Notes: generated from the letters alone by a model not told the origin. A DNA stretch of 32,592 bases from Thermomicrobium sp. (GCA_025060175.1 JANXBE010000008.1:1-32592); one strand, 5' to 3'; positions 1-13,712 are shown, numbered from the stretch's first letter. Made by a program: numbers and translations.

Positions 1-93
<93 letters not shown>

Positions 94-134
94 CTACTTC
101 CATCCGTACCGCTCGCGCTCGGTGACGTCACGGT

Positions 135-2243
135 TCAGCTCGCCTTTCCCGCCTTGGCGAGCAGTTCCTGGGCCAAACTCTCCGGGACCGGCGCATAGTG
201 GTCGAACTCCATGGTGTACGTCCCACGCCCCTGAGTCATCGAGCGCAGGTCCGTCGCATACCCGAACATCGTGGCCAGGGGCACCATGGCGCGGATCACT
301 TGCGCCCCGGCACGCACCTCCATCCCTTCGATGCGCCCGCGACGCGCATTCAAGTCACCGATCACGTCCCCAGTAAATTCCTCCGGAGCAACCACCTCGA
401 CCCGCATGATCGGCTCCAAAATGACCGGGTTACCCCGTCGCACTCCGTCCTTGAGCGCCATCGAGGCCGCGATCTTGAAGGCCATTTCCGACGAGTCGAC
501 CTCGTGGTACGACCCATCGACCAACACCGCTTTGAGGTCGATCACCGGGTAGCCGGCGACCCCGCCGCTCTGCATCGCTTCGCGAATGCCCGCCTCGACG
601 GCTGGGATGAACTCCTTCGGGATCACACCGCCGACGATCCGATCCTCGAAGACGAAGCCACTGCCGCGTGGCAACGGCTCGAGCTCGAGCCAGACATGGC
701 CATATTGCCCCCGTCCACCAGTCTGGCGGACGAAGCGTCCCTCGACCCGGACCGGCCGCGTGATCGTTTCCTTGTACGCGACCTGCGGCCGCCCGATGTT
801 CGCCGCAACCTTGAATTCCCGTTGCATGCGGTCAACGATCACCTCGAGGTGCAATTCGCCCATACCCGCGATGATCGTCTGTCCGCTCTCAGGATCGATG
901 CGCACCTGGAACGTTGGATCCTCCTCCGCCAGACGTTGCAGCGCGAGCGAAAGCTTGTCCTGGTCGGCACGCGTCTTCGGCTCCACCGCGACCGAGATGA
1001 CAGGCTCTGGGAACTGGATCGGCTCGAGGAGGATCGGATGTTCCGGATCGCACAGGGTGTCACCCGTGAACGTTTTCTTCAAACCGATGACCGCACAGAT
1101 GTCCCCGGCACCGATCCATTCCACTTCCTCGCGATGGTTCGCGTGCATCCGGAGCAACCGCGAAATCCGCTCCCGCTCCCCTTTCGTCGAGTTGTAGACA
1201 TAGGACGAACTCGTCAGTCGCCCAGAATACACGCGCACGTACGTGAGGCGCCCAACGTGCGGATCGGACTGGATCTTGAAGGCCAGCGCAGCGAACGGAG
1301 CCTCGTCATCTGCTTCCCGCGTCAGCTCCTCGCCCGTCACGGGATGCGTCCCCCGCACAGACGGGATATCGACCGGCGACGGCAAATAGTCGACGATCGC
1401 GTCCAGCAGCAACTGGACACCTTTGTTCTTCAGCGCCGAACCGCAGAGAACCGGTACGAGCTGACCACGAATCGTCGCTGCGCGTAATGCCCGACGAAGC
1501 TCGTCCGGAGCCGGCTCCTCGCCCTCGAGATAGCGCAGCATCAGATCCTCATCGGTCTCGACGATCTGCTCGAGCAGCTTCTGACGCCACTCGCGCGCTT
1601 CCTCCCGGTAGTCGGCCGGCACCTCGGTCTCCTCGATGTGCTGCCCCAGGTCATCGTGGTAGATCTTGGCCCGGAACTCGATCAGATCGATGATGCCGCG
1701 GAACTCCGATTCCAAGCCGATGGGCCACTGGATCACGGCGGGGTTGGCGCGGAGTCGGCTACGGATCATCTCGACCGCTCGCACGAAGTTCGCCCCTACG
1801 CGATCCAGCTTGTTGATGAAACAGATTCGCGGCACGCGGTACTTGTCCGCTTGCCGCCAAACGGTCTCCGACTGCGGCTCCACCCCCTGCACGCCATCGA
1901 AGACGACCACACCGCCGTCGAGGACGCGCAGCGAACGCTCCACTTCGACCGTGAAGTCGACGTGGCCTGGCGTATCGATGATATTGATGCGATGGTCACG
2001 CCAGAAGCACGTGGTCGCAGCAGCGGTGATCGTGATGCCACGCTCCCGCTCCTGCACCATCCAGTCCATCGTCGCGGTTCCTTCATGCACCTCACCGGGG
2101 CGATGGACTTTCCCGGTATAGAAGAGGATGCGCTCGGTCGTCGTCGTTTTTCCGGCATCGATGTGGGCGATGATGCCGATGTTCCGCGTGCGCTGCAGCA
2201 GCACGCGCCTGGCGTCTGTCATCTGTGGTTGTACCGTACTCAT
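135..2243 (-). CDS. fusA: Elongation factor G (702 aa)
   Basis: EF-G is the GTPase that drives translocation of tRNA and mRNA through the ribosome. The GTPase domain shows AHIDAGKTT (P-loop), DTPGHVDF (G3) and NKLD (G4). The remaining length covers domains II-V, ending in the usual [19 protein letters not shown]-type tail. The ATG at 2243 gives 702 aa, close to the family norm, with AGGGG about 10 nt upstream. An in-frame GTG at 2282 overlaps the rpsG stop (GTGA) and would add 13 residues; translational coupling through that codon cannot be excluded. Third gene of the str operon, between rpsG and tuf. Confidence 0.96.
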   Translation of the reverse strand: MSTVQPQMTDARRVLLQRTRNIGIIAHIDAGKTTTTERILFYTGKVHRPGEVHEGTATMDWMVQERERGITITAAATTCFWRDHRINIIDTPGHVDFTVEVERSLRVLDGGVVVFDGVQGVEPQSETVWRQADKYRVPRICFINKLDRVGANFVRAVEMIRSRLRANPAVIQWPIGLESEFRGIIDLIEFRAKIYHDDLGQHIEETEVPADYREEAREWRQKLLEQIVETDEDLMLRYLEGEEPAPDELRRALRAATIRGQLVPVLCGSALKNKGVQLLLDAIVDYLPSPVDIPSVRGTHPVTGEELTREADDEAPFAALAFKIQSDPHVGRLTYVRVYSGRLTSSSYVYNSTKGERERISRLLRMHANHREEVEWIGAGDICAVIGLKKTFTGDTLCDPEHPILLEPIQFPEPVISVAVEPKTRADQDKLSLALQRLAEEDPTFQVRIDPESGQTIIAGMGELHLEVIVDRMQREFKVAANIGRPQVAYKETITRPVRVEGRFVRQTGGRGQYGHVWLELEPLPRGSGFVFEDRIVGGVIPKEFIPAVEAGIREAMQSGGVAGYPVIDLKAVLVDGSYHEVDSSEMAFKIAASMALKDGVRRGNPVILEPIMRVEVVAPEEFTGDVIGDLNARRGRIEGMEVRAGAQVIRAMVPLATMFGYATDLRSMTQGRGTYTMEFDHYAPVPESLAQELLAKAGKAS

Positions 2244-2278
2244 CCGTGCTGACCCCTGTTTCGGTTCGTCGCCCGTCT

Positions 2279-2749
2279 TCACCAGCGGTAGTGCGCGAAG
2301 GCGCGGTTCGCTTCGGCCATCCGATGCGTGTCGTCGCGCTTCTTGATCGTCGCCCCCGTGTTGTTCGCCGCATCGATGAGTTCCGCTGCCAACTTTTCCG
2401 TGAAGCTGTAGCCACTGCGGTTCCGCGCCGACTGGATGAGCCAGCGCATCGCGAGCGAGATGCGACGATGCGGCTCGACTTGCACCGGCACCTGATACGT
2501 AGCACCGCCGACGCGGCGAGGCTTCACCTCCAACAGCGGCGACGCGTTGTGGATCGCCCGTTGGAAGACCTCAAGCGGATGCTGTCCGGTCCGTTGCGCG
2601 ACGATATCGAGCGCCGAATACACGATCCGCTCCGCGAGCGACTTCTTGCCGCGCGTCATCACCTTGTTGATGAAGCGCTGCAGCAGTTCGCTCCCGTACT
2701 TCGGATCCGGTGGGATAGTCCGCCGCTCGTACTTCGGTCGCCTCGGCAT
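2279..2749 (-). CDS. rpsG: 30S ribosomal protein S7 (156 aa)
   Basis: S7 is the primary assembly protein of the 16S rRNA 3' major domain and, in E. coli, the translational repressor of the str operon. The protein starts [20 protein letters not shown] and ends [12 protein letters not shown]. Both ends and the 156-aa length match bacterial S7. The reading frame stays open upstream to 2851, but the ATG at 2749 is the true start: AAGGAGG lies 9 nt ahead of it and the family N-terminus begins there. It follows rpsL after an unusually structured spacer of 133 nt. Confidence 0.97.
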   Translation of the reverse strand: MPRRPKYERRTIPPDPKYGSELLQRFINKVMTRGKKSLAERIVYSALDIVAQRTGQHPLEVFQRAIHNASPLLEVKPRRVGGATYQVPVQVEPHRRISLAMRWLIQSARNRSGYSFTEKLAAELIDAANNTGATIKKRDDTHRMAEANRAFAHYRW

Positions 2750-2790
2750 CGTGGGCTGCCTCCTTCGATCGCCACTTCCTCGGCATGAGA

Positions 2791-2840
2791 CAGACGAAGC
2801 CGGCAAGCTCGGGTGGTCCTCCGTTGCCGCGCTTCGTCTG
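2791..2840 (-). promoter_or_regulatory. Large hairpin in the rpsL-rpsG spacer, candidate S7 regulatory site
   Basis: Perfect 10-bp arms CAGACGAAGC (2791-2800) and GCTTCGTCTG (2831-2840) are extended by a C-G pair, a one-base bulge (2830) and GGCAA/TTGCC (2802-2806 with 2824-2828). The result is a 16-bp stem with a 17-nt loop. No T-run follows on the minus strand, so it is not an intrinsic terminator. In E. coli, S7 binds the rpsL-rpsG intercistronic region to repress translation. The position here is the same, but binding is inference. Confidence 0.6.
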
Positions 2841-2882
2841 CCGACAATCACTCAGCCTGGCACGGGCCGGCGGGTACCGCCT

Positions 2883-3311
2883 CTACTGCTTCGGCTTCTT
2901 CGTGCCGTACTTCGAGCGCCCTTGGCGCCGATTCTCGACCCCCTTGGCATCGAGCGCGCCGCGGACGATGTGGTAGCGAACACCCGGCAAGTCCTTCACG
3001 CGCCCTCCCCGGACGAGTACGACCGAGTGCTCTTGCAGGTTATGACCCTCACCCGGGATATACGCAGTGACCTCGATCCCGTTGGTCAACCGCACGCGGG
3101 CAATCTTGCGCAGGGCCGAGTTCGGCTTCTTCGGCGTCATCGTCCGCACTGCGACACAAACGCCGCGCTTCTGCGGGTTACCCTTCGCCACCTGCCGCAA
3201 TTTGCCCGCATTGCGACCGACACGGCTCGAGATGAACTGCAGGGCCGGCGCCTTGGACTTCTTCGTGCGCTGCTCTCGGCCTTTCCGCACCAGCTGATTG
3301 ATTGTCGGCAC
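2883..3311 (-). CDS. rpsL: 30S ribosomal protein S12 (142 aa)
   Basis: S12 lines the decoding centre of the small subunit. The protein begins [14 protein letters not shown] and contains [11 protein letters not shown] and [13 protein letters not shown]. These two loops carry the lysines (K43 and K88 in E. coli numbering) changed in streptomycin-resistant mutants, and both are wild type here. The basic C-terminal tail ([16 protein letters not shown]) is longer than in E. coli but common in other phyla. The start is GTG at 3311 with GGGAG 6 nt upstream, and the ribosome binding site sits in the loop of a small hairpin. First gene of the str operon. Confidence 0.97.
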   Translation of the reverse strand: MPTINQLVRKGREQRTKKSKAPALQFISSRVGRNAGKLRQVAKGNPQKRGVCVAVRTMTPKKPNSALRKIARVRLTNGIEVTAYIPGEGHNLQEHSVVLVRGGRVKDLPGVRYHIVRGALDAKGVENRRQGRSKYGTKKPKQ

Positions 3312-3350
3312 GTCGGTCTCCCTCTCCGACCCGCGCTAGTCTCCTAGCGC
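3312..3350 (-). promoter_or_regulatory. Two hairpins in the rpsL 5' leader, one presenting the ribosome binding site
   Basis: On the minus strand GCGCTAG-GAGA-CTAGCGC (3333-3350) forms a perfect 7-bp stem capped by a GNRA-type GAGA tetraloop. Immediately downstream, GTCGG/CCGAC (3312-3330) forms a 5-bp stem whose loop AGAGGGAGA holds the rpsL Shine-Dalgarno sequence next to the GTG start. The structures are read directly from sequence; a regulatory role is inferred. Confidence 0.55.
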
Positions 3351-3360
3351 TGCACTCGAC

Positions 3361-3405
3361 AAAAGGGCATAGCCTCGTGACCCGGAATCCGGGTCACGAG
3401 GCTAT
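3361..3405 (-). terminator. 17-bp palindrome between rpoC and rpsL, terminator-like and overlapping the str start site
   Basis: Arms ATAGCCTCGTGACCCGG (3369-3385) and its exact complement (3389-3405) flank a 3-nt AAT. On the minus strand the stem is followed by GCCC and then TTTT (3364-3361), so it could end rpoBC transcripts, although the T-run is short and offset. The predicted str transcription start (about 3399) lies inside the palindrome, so it would also form the 5' hairpin of the rpsL mRNA. Confidence 0.55.
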
Positions 3406-3434
3406 AGTGTACAAACCGCTTCGCTGATCGTCAA
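3406..3434 (-). promoter_or_regulatory. sigma70-type promoter of the str operon
   Basis: Minus strand: -35 TTGACG (3434-3429), 17-nt spacer, -10 TACACT (3411-3406). The match to the housekeeping consensus and the ideal spacing put the transcription start near 3399, about 88 nt before the rpsL GTG. The rpoBC and str genes can therefore be transcribed separately. Confidence 0.65.
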
Positions 3435-3486
3435 GCGCGCTTCAGCGTGCGGACGACAGCGATGTCCCACCGCGCAACGCCGCCGG

Positions 3487-7848
<4,362 letters not shown>

Positions 7849-7867
7849 CTGACCTCACCTCTACTCG

Positions 7868-10800
7868 TCACTCTTCCGTCCGTTCGAAGCCGCTGAGGTT
7901 GATGCGGTCGAGATGGGAGAGAATTTCACGCTCTCGACCATGATCGTCGCCGAACTCGATGGCCTCCTCGTCTTCGTTCAACACTTCGACGGAGAGCCCG
8001 AGGCTCCGTAGCTCCTTGACCAACACCTTGAACGATTCGGGCACTCCCGCCTCGACGATCGGTTCGCCTTTCACGATGGCTTCGTACGTCTTCACCCGAC
8101 CGACCACATCATCGGACTTGACGGTCAGCATCTCTTGGAGGGTATGCGCTGCCCCGTAGGCTTCCAGTGCCCACACTTCCATCTCGCCGAACCGCTGACC
8201 GCCGAACTGCGCCTTTCCTCCCAAGGGCTGCTGCGTGACCAGCGAGTACGGACCAGTGGACCGCGCGTGGATCTTGTCCTCGACCAAGTGCACGAGCTTC
8301 ATCATATAGATGATGCCGACAGTGACCGGGCGATCGAACTTTTCGCCCGTTCTCCCATCGTAGAGCTCGACCTTACCGTCCTCCGGCAAGCCGGCCTCGC
8401 GCAAGAGCTCGCGGATCTCTTCCTCCTTGGCCCCGTCAAACACTGGACTGGCCACTTTGATCCCCAGGGTGTGCGCAGCCCACCCGAGATGGGTCTCGAG
8501 AATCTGCCCCAGGTTCATCCGGGATGGTACGCCGATCGGGTTCAGGATGATGTCGACCGGGGTGCCGTCGGGGAGATACGGCATGTCCTCGATGGGAACG
8601 ATCCGCGACACCACCCCCTTGTTCCCGTGCCGACCGGCCATCTTATCGCCTTCGGAAATCTTGCGCTTCTGGGCGATGAGCACCCGCACCGTCTCGTTGA
8701 CGCCGGCAGGCAGCTCGACCCCTTCCTCGTCACGACGGAAGCGCTTGACGTCGATGACGATGCCATGGACTCCGTGCGGTACCCGCAGACTCGTATCCTT
8801 GACGTCGCGTGCCCGCTCACCGAAGATGGCCCGCAGCAGCCGTTCTTCCGCCGACAGTTCCGTCTCGCCGCGCGGCGTCACCTTGCCGACCAGTATGTCA
8901 TTCGGCCGCACCTCGGCCCCGATGCGAATGATCCCGTCTGCATCGAGGTTACGCAGACTGTCCTCGCCGACGTTCGGAATGTCTCGTGTGATCTCTTCCG
9001 GTCCGAGCTTGGTATCACGCGCCTCGCACTCGTACTTCTCGATGTGGATCGACGTGTACACATCTTCCCGCACCAGCCGTTCACTGATGAGGACAGCGTC
9101 CTCGAAGTTGCCGCCCTCCCAGGACATGAACGCCACCAGCACGTTCTGACCCAGTGCGAGTTCCCCATTCTCGGTGCTGGAACTGTCGGCGATCACCTCG
9201 CCCGCTTCGATCCGCTGCCCCTTGTGCACGATCGGACGCTGATTGATACAGGTATCCTGGTTCGAACGCACGAATTTGCGCAGCTCGTAGACCCGCTCGT
9301 TGCCGTCATCCTCCAGCACGACGATCCGTCGAGCCGTCACCGACGTGACGATTCCGCCTTTCTGCGCGACCACGACTTGGCCGGAGTCACGTGCCGCCTG
9401 GTACTCGACGCCAGTGCCAACGACCGGAGCACGCGGCCGGAGCAAGGGGACAGCCTGACGTTGCATGTTCGCACCCATCAGCGCCCGGTTGGCATCGTCA
9501 TGCTCGAGGAACGGAATGAGCGCAGCTGAAACGGAAACCACCTGCTTGGGCGACACGTCCATGTAGTCGATCTTCTCGGGCACTTCGAGCACGAACTTTC
9601 CCGCTCGTCGCGCCTCCACGCGGCTGGCAACGAAGCGCATTCCCTCGTCAAGCGGCGTGTTCGCCTGCGCGATCGTGAATTCTTCCTCTTGATCCGCCGT
9701 CAGATAGTCGACGTCATCACTCACGAAGGGCACCACGTCGATCCGAGATACCCCCGCCGCGACCAGTCGATCGCGTACCGCGTCGTCGATCGTCGTTCCA
9801 CGCAGTGCCAGCACTTCCCCGGTTACCGGGTCGACCACGTCGGTCCGGAGCGTCTGCCCGACGGCCAGGCGCGCCTGGGTAGCCAGATCGAGCGTTCGGT
9901 ACACGCGCCGATAGGGCGTCGTAATGAAGCCGTACTCGTTCACCCGCGCGTACGTCGCGAGCGACGTGATCAAACCGATGTTCGGACCTTCCGGTGTTTC
10001 GATGGGACAGATCCGCCCATAGTGCGAGTCGTGCACGTCGCGGACCTCGAACCCGGCCCGCTCGCGGTTCAACCCGCCAGGACCGAGCGCGGAGACACGA
10101 CGCTTATGCGTCAGCTCCGCTAACGGATTGGTTTGATCCATGAACTGCGAGAGCTGACTTCCGCCGAAGAATTCCCGAATGGCGGCCTTCAACGGTCGAA
10201 TGCTGCTGATGAGACCAGCGGGTGTCACCGTCTCCACATCGACGATGGTCATCCGCTCGCGGATCGCCCGCTCCAGTCGCTGCAAGCCAGTGCGCAGGTG
10301 CATCTGGATGAGTTCCCCGACCGTCCGCACCCGCCGGTTTCCGAGGTGATCGATATCGTCCGGCCGGTCCAAACCGCGGTTGACGAGAATCATCGTGCGG
10401 ACAACCGCTGCCAGGTCGTCTGGCGTGAGCACGCGCACGTCCGGCGCCGTCTTCTGGTTCAAGCGCTTGTTCAACTTGTAGCGACCGACCTTGCCGAGAT
10501 CGTACGTCCGCGGATTGAAGAACAACCGCTCGATCAGCGCGGCTGCATTTTCCCGAGTGGGCGGATCGCCGGGCCGGAGCGTCTTATAGATCTCCATCTG
10601 CGCTTCTTCCCGGCTCTTCGTCCGGTCACGCTCCATCGTCGCCGCGATATATCGGTGGTCCGGATCGCTATCGACGTCGGCAAAGAGCTCCGCCAGTTGC
10701 TCGTCCCGCCCGTACCCGACCGCACGCAGCAACACCGTGACCGGAATCTTGCGCTTCCGGTCGATCTTGACCGACAGGACGTCCCGATTCGACGTTTCGA

Positions 10801-11353
10801 ACTCCAACCAGGCGCCCCGCGTGGGAATCAGCTTCGCCATGCACAGCTGCCGTCCGGTCGTCGGGTCCGGTTCGAGTTCGAAGTACGCACCCGGGGAGCG
10901 CACGAGCTGCGACACCACCACACGCTCGGCCCCATTGATGACGAAGGTTCCGGTCTCGGTCATCATCGGGAAATCATCGATGTAGATGTCGCTCTCCTTA
11001 ACCTCTCCGGTCTCCCGAATCACGAGCCGCACCCGGAAGTACAGCGGGGCTGCATACGTCATGTCCCGCTCGCGACAGACCTCGGGACTGAAACGCGGTC
11101 GCTCGAACCAGTGCCGAAGGAAATGCAACTCCAATTTTTGGTTGTAATCGACGATCGGCGAGATCTCCTCGAGGAGTTCTCGCATTCCTTCCGTCTTGAA
11201 CCACTCGAACGACTTCAGCTGTAACTCGATGAGCGACGGCATCTCCAGCACCGTCGGAATCCGCGAAAACGAGCGCCGGCCGATGCCGAGGTTGGACCGT
11301 ACCTGCCGAATCCCGGACGATGCTGTCCCGCTCGCCCCTGACATCACGGCCAT
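7868..11353 (-). CDS. rpoB: RNA polymerase beta subunit (1161 aa)
   Basis: The beta subunit forms the second half of the polymerase active site. The rifampicin-binding region reads [20 protein letters not shown] followed by [11 protein letters not shown]. The residues usually altered in resistance (E. coli Q513, D516, H526, S531) are all wild type. [15 protein letters not shown] and the C-terminal [20 protein letters not shown] block are intact. The protein is compact and lacks the large E. coli lineage insertions. The ATG at 11353 has AAGGAG 7 nt upstream. It is transcribed with rpoC. No rplJ/rplL genes precede it, unlike the common rplKAJL-rpoBC order. Confidence 0.98.
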   Translation of the reverse strand: MAVMSGASGTASSGIRQVRSNLGIGRRSFSRIPTVLEMPSLIELQLKSFEWFKTEGMRELLEEISPIVDYNQKLELHFLRHWFERPRFSPEVCRERDMTYAAPLYFRVRLVIRETGEVKESDIYIDDFPMMTETGTFVINGAERVVVSQLVRSPGAYFELEPDPTTGRQLCMAKLIPTRGAWLEFETSNRDVLSVKIDRKRKIPVTVLLRAVGYGRDEQLAELFADVDSDPDHRYIAATMERDRTKSREEAQMEIYKTLRPGDPPTRENAAALIERLFFNPRTYDLGKVGRYKLNKRLNQKTAPDVRVLTPDDLAAVVRTMILVNRGLDRPDDIDHLGNRRVRTVGELIQMHLRTGLQRLERAIRERMTIVDVETVTPAGLISSIRPLKAAIREFFGGSQLSQFMDQTNPLAELTHKRRVSALGPGGLNRERAGFEVRDVHDSHYGRICPIETPEGPNIGLITSLATYARVNEYGFITTPYRRVYRTLDLATQARLAVGQTLRTDVVDPVTGEVLALRGTTIDDAVRDRLVAAGVSRIDVVPFVSDDVDYLTADQEEEFTIAQANTPLDEGMRFVASRVEARRAGKFVLEVPEKIDYMDVSPKQVVSVSAALIPFLEHDDANRALMGANMQRQAVPLLRPRAPVVGTGVEYQAARDSGQVVVAQKGGIVTSVTARRIVVLEDDGNERVYELRKFVRSNQDTCINQRPIVHKGQRIEAGEVIADSSSTENGELALGQNVLVAFMSWEGGNFEDAVLISERLVREDVYTSIHIEKYECEARDTKLGPEEITRDIPNVGEDSLRNLDADGIIRIGAEVRPNDILVGKVTPRGETELSAEERLLRAIFGERARDVKDTSLRVPHGVHGIVIDVKRFRRDEEGVELPAGVNETVRVLIAQKRKISEGDKMAGRHGNKGVVSRIVPIEDMPYLPDGTPVDIILNPIGVPSRMNLGQILETHLGWAAHTLGIKVASPVFDGAKEEEIRELLREAGLPEDGKVELYDGRTGEKFDRPVTVGIIYMMKLVHLVEDKIHARSTGPYSLVTQQPLGGKAQFGGQRFGEMEVWALEAYGAAHTLQEMLTVKSDDVVGRVKTYEAIVKGEPIVEAGVPESFKVLVKELRSLGLSVEVLNEDEEAIEFGDDHGREREILSHLDRINLSGFERTEE

Positions 11354-11570
11354 TCCACTCTCCTTCGCTGTGATCGGATTACCGTGGTCCGATCGTCTTG
11401 GGGTAAAACCGATCGTTCTTAAGGACCGGGGTCAAGCCGCAGCCCGCAGGGCACGCGACGCGCTGCGACGCAAAACGCGAACCCGAGCAGCCTTCCGCCG
11501 CTCGGCCTCGCCGTTCGAAGGCTCCGTTGTGCGTCACGCCGCCGCATGCGCGTGCGTCACCTCTTCGCAA
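11354..11570 (-). other. Long 5' leader of rpoBC
   Basis: About 217 nt separate the predicted transcription start (near 11570) from the rpoB ATG, with no open frame that looks coding. A 7-bp stem AGCCTTC/GAAGGCT (11489-11495 with 11517-11523) encloses a GC-rich interior, and the octamer ACGATCGG occurs twice between about 11391 and 11420 on the minus strand. A leader of this length suggests RNA-level control, but no known motif was recognised. Confidence 0.4.
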
Positions 11571-11576
11571 AACACC

Positions 11577-11605
11577 ATCTTATCATTGGCAACTGCGTCC
11601 GTCAA
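11577..11605 (-). promoter_or_regulatory. Strong sigma70-type promoter of rpoBC
   Basis: Minus strand: -35 TTGACG (11605-11600), 17-nt spacer ending in TGA, -10 TAAGAT (11582-11577). The TG one base ahead of the -10 also makes it an extended -10 promoter. It uses the same -35 hexamer and spacer length as the str promoter at 3406-3434. Confidence 0.65.
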
Positions 11606-12089
11606 GGAAGAGCATCAGGCGATCGATCCACGCGCCCGCCCAGCGGGTGTCTCCCCTTGGGGGTGCTGGCATCGTCACCGCGCGGCGTCTCCGTCAACCG
11701 CACCGCGACGGAGGCCAGGGCACGCACCCGTCACGCCCACGCCAGTGCCAAGTCCGCCAGGCACGCGAGCTGACCATCACGACGGCCAGCTTCGGTCGAG
11801 ACGCGAGGGTCCCTCTTCCGAATCCGAATGCCGCAGTGCGGCCCGACGAGCGGAACGGACGACACCACCTCCCGACGGCACGGTGGTCGAGCACGGTCCG
11901 AGCAGCCTGCTCCTCGCTACCGTGTCCCTGCCTGCCGTGCTGCGGACTCGTTCATGAGAGGCCAGTATGTCGTCGGGCCAGCAGCACCCCGCAGAGTCGG
12001 TCGGGCCGACGTGCCGTGTCCAGACGAGGAGTTGCGCTGCCGCCTTGTCGATCTGGTGGTCGATGTGGTACCGTATAGCCAGGAACTGA
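11606..12089. other. Intergenic stretch of about 480 bp with no recognised gene
   Basis: Open frames on both strands are arginine/proline-rich with no family resemblance. I checked by eye for tmRNA, RNase P RNA and SRP RNA signatures and saw none. One hairpin is visible at about 11638-11664 (CCAGC/GCTGG outer arms, CTCCCC/GGGGGT inner). The last 45 bp must hold the promoter of the tRNA-Arg gene. A weak candidate is TTGTCG at 12045-12050 with TACCGT at 12069-12074 preceded by TGG. Confidence 0.5.
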
Positions 12090-12162
12090 GCGCCCGTAGC
12101 TCAATGGACAGAGCGTTTGCCTCCGGAGCAAAAGGTTGCAGGTTCGAGTCCTGCCGGGCGCA
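12090..12162 (+). tRNA. tRNA-Arg (anticodon CCG)
   Basis: Complete 73-nt cloverleaf. The acceptor is GCGCCCG/CGGGCGC, the D stem GCTC/GAGC, the anticodon stem TTTGC/GCAAA with loop CTCCGGA (anticodon CCG, reads CGG codons), and the T arm GCAGG-TTCGAGT-CCTGC. The discriminator base is A. The following bases are CCG, so the CCA end is not encoded and must be added enzymatically. It stands alone between the rpoB promoter region and the bactofilin genes. Confidence 0.96.
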
Positions 12163-12188
12163 CCGCTTGGTTCCGCACTTCGCTCGAT

Positions 12189-12533
12189 TCACCGCCACCG
12201 CTGAGACGGCTCGGAGATTTCCCACTCCGACCGGAGTAACGCGTGACGACGCCGCCGAACCCGAACCAGCCGATACCAAAAGAGCAACGGGCCCCAAATC
12301 AGGAGAGCGAACGCGATCACCCAGGCGAGATGGTTGAGCAGGAGAAACCATGCCGTCGACCATTGCACCGAAAACACGAGGATGACGCCGAGCGTCCACG
12401 TTTTGAAGCCGATGACGATGCCGCCGAACCACCACGCGAGACGACGCCAATCTGCCCGCTCGTCGAGCGCCATGTCGACGTTCTCCGTCCAGCGCCGGAT
12501 CACGTTGGCGTGTTCCTGCCCCTGTTCGTACAT
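12189..12533 (-). CDS. Small membrane protein of unknown function (114 aa)
   Basis: I do not recognise a family. A soluble charged N-terminus (about 30 residues, with WTENVDMALDERADWRRLAWW) is followed by two hydrophobic helices (roughly residues 32-55 and 64-88) and a very basic tail (RLVRVRRRRHALLRSEWE). It resembles the many small two-helix 2TM-domain proteins of bacteria. The first ATG (12533) has only a poor ribosome binding site. The internal ATG at 12473 has GGAG 9 nt upstream and would give 94 aa, so the start is uncertain. It is divergent from the bactofilin genes and ends 26 bp from the tRNA-Arg gene on the other strand. Confidence 0.6.
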   Translation of the reverse strand: MYEQGQEHANVIRRWTENVDMALDERADWRRLAWWFGGIVIGFKTWTLGVILVFSVQWSTAWFLLLNHLAWVIAFALLIWGPLLFWYRLVRVRRRRHALLRSEWEISEPSQRWR

Positions 12534-12536
12534 GCC

Positions 12537-12545
12537 TGCTATACT
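12537..12545 (+). promoter_or_regulatory. Extended -10 promoter element ahead of the bactofilin pair
   Basis: TGCTATACT matches the extended -10 pattern TGnTATAAT at five of six hexamer positions. There is no good -35 hexamer at the right distance. It would start a transcript about 120 nt before the first bactofilin. The same TATACT hexamer recurs ahead of the next two plus-strand units (13707-13712 and 14707-14712). Confidence 0.4.
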
Positions 12546-12671
12546 GCGAACGTCGCCGGGGGAAGTCGAGTCACGTGACGCCCAGACCGGCGCTCGCGTT
12601 CAGTCTACACCATCGGGACTCGACGCACCTCAGCGTTTGCTGCCGCCTCGATCAGAGAAAGGAGCACGGCG

Positions 12672-13217
12672 ATGTTCCGTCGCGACCCACGTGATCCGCT
12701 CGAACGGCAATTGTCGCAGCTCCGGCATCAGCTAGAACAAACAGCGTTGGAAGAGGACTTGACACCCGACGAGGAATTGCCCCCTCCGGTACCCAGCGAC
12801 GTCGCGGTCGCCACCCCGCGCACCACCTGGCAGCCGTCCGAGACACCATCGCGCGTCCCGACACCGGCGCCCACAGACCGCTTGACGAGTATCGTGGCAG
12901 CCAACGCGCGTTGGGAGGGCACCCTGCAGACCGAGGGCTCGCTCGTCATCCATGGACAGGTCCAAGGCACGATACGGGCGACACACGACGTCACCATCGC
13001 TGAGGGAGCCGCGGTGGAAGCAGAAATCGTCGCTCACGACGTCGCCGTGCACGGGACAGTGCGTGGCCGCATCGAGGCTCGTGGGCGGTTGGAGATCCAC
13101 CCCACGGGACAAGTCGTCGGTGAGGTGCAAGCGCCTTCGCTCGTCGTCCATGAGGGCGCCCGGCTATCCGGCAAACTGAAGATGGGATCGAGCGACGCTG
13201 GCGAAGCGCAGGGCTGA
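12672..13217 (+). CDS. Bactofilin with a long disordered N-terminus (181 aa)
   Basis: Bactofilins polymerise without nucleotide into cytoskeletal filaments built from a right-handed beta-helix, often scaffolding envelope enzymes. Residues 72-170 show the family pattern: short hydrophobic/glycine repeats beginning TSIVAANARWEGTLQTEGSL and continuing GQVQGTIRATHDVTI, AEGAAVEAEIVAHDVAVHG and TVRGRIEARGRLEI. The first 70 residues are a charged helix (LERQLSQLRHQLEQTALEED) followed by a Pro/Thr-rich linker, longer than in most bactofilins. The ATG has AAGGAG 7 nt upstream. The second bactofilin starts 14 nt after the stop, so the two are certainly co-transcribed. Confidence 0.9.
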   Translation: MFRRDPRDPLERQLSQLRHQLEQTALEEDLTPDEELPPPVPSDVAVATPRTTWQPSETPSRVPTPAPTDRLTSIVAANARWEGTLQTEGSLVIHGQVQGTIRATHDVTIAEGAAVEAEIVAHDVAVHGTVRGRIEARGRLEIHPTGQVVGEVQAPSLVVHEGARLSGKLKMGSSDAGEAQG

Positions 13218-13231
13218 GGTGGAGGTCGCGC

Positions 13232-13690
13232 ATGATCTACGAACCGGGACCGAACGCCGCCACCCGCTCGGTGGAGAGTCTCACGCTCGTCGACCGCTAC
13301 ACGACCGTCGAGGGCGGACTGACCTCCAGCCGAGACCTTCGGATCGAAGGGGAATTGCGAGGCACGATCCGCTGCGATGGCTCAGTGCAGATCGCCGAGG
13401 GTGCCCGCGTCGAGGCGACGATCGAGGCCGGCGGGATTACGGTGGCGGGAACCCTCCGGGGCACCATCGAGTGCCGTGGAAAGCTGCACATTCTCAAGAC
13501 CGGAGTCGTCGCGGGAACGATCGCGACCCGCGTCCTGGTGATCGATGAGGGTGGTCGTTGCGAGGGTGAACTCTCGATGACGACTACCGAGTCGACCAGC
13601 CCCGCTACTCTGTTCGAATCGACCCCGACTCCCGCACTGGGTGGAATCGAACGGGTCCGGAGCGCTTTCGCCGACTCTCGAGAGTCCTGA
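13232..13690 (+). CDS. Second bactofilin (152 aa)
   Basis: The core (about 24-118) repeats the bactofilin beta-helix: TTVEGGLTSSRDLRIEGELR, GTIRCDGSVQIAEGARVEA, GGITVAGTLRGTIECRGKLH, GVVAGTIATRVLVIDEGGRC. It differs clearly from the first copy, so this is an old duplication or a hetero-polymer partner rather than a recent repeat. A Ser/Thr-rich tail (119-152) follows the core. GGAGG lies 6 nt ahead of the ATG. The two products probably co-assemble, since paired bactofilins commonly do, but this is inferred. Confidence 0.88.
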   Translation: MIYEPGPNAATRSVESLTLVDRYTTVEGGLTSSRDLRIEGELRGTIRCDGSVQIAEGARVEATIEAGGITVAGTLRGTIECRGKLHILKTGVVAGTIATRVLVIDEGGRCEGELSMTTTESTSPATLFESTPTPALGGIERVRSAFADSRES

Positions 13691-13706
13691 CTCCCGAGGT
13701 GGCAGC

Positions 13707-13712
13707 TATACT
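13707..13712 (+). promoter_or_regulatory. Possible -10 element ahead of the SH3b membrane protein gene
   Basis: TATACT in the 73-nt gap between the second bactofilin and the next gene, 52 nt before its ATG. There is no convincing -35 and no TG extension. It is listed because the same hexamer, in similar GCTATACTSC context, precedes the bactofilin pair. Confidence 0.25.

Noticed and set aside
122-131. 10-bp palindrome GTGACGTCAC between fusA and tuf as an operator
   Set aside because: Too short to be significant by itself and lies inside a transcribed spacer; no second copy was seen near a promoter.
198-1487. Long open frame on the plus strand opposite fusA (429 codons)
   Set aside because: Arg/His/Asp-rich composition typical of the complement of a GC-rich gene, and no family resemblance; fusA on the minus strand is certain.
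11527-12078. Open frame of 183 codons in the rpoB-tRNA-Arg gap
   Set aside because: Translation is Arg-rich without hydrophobic core pattern, has no good ribosome binding site, and overlaps the rpoB promoter and the tRNA promoter region.
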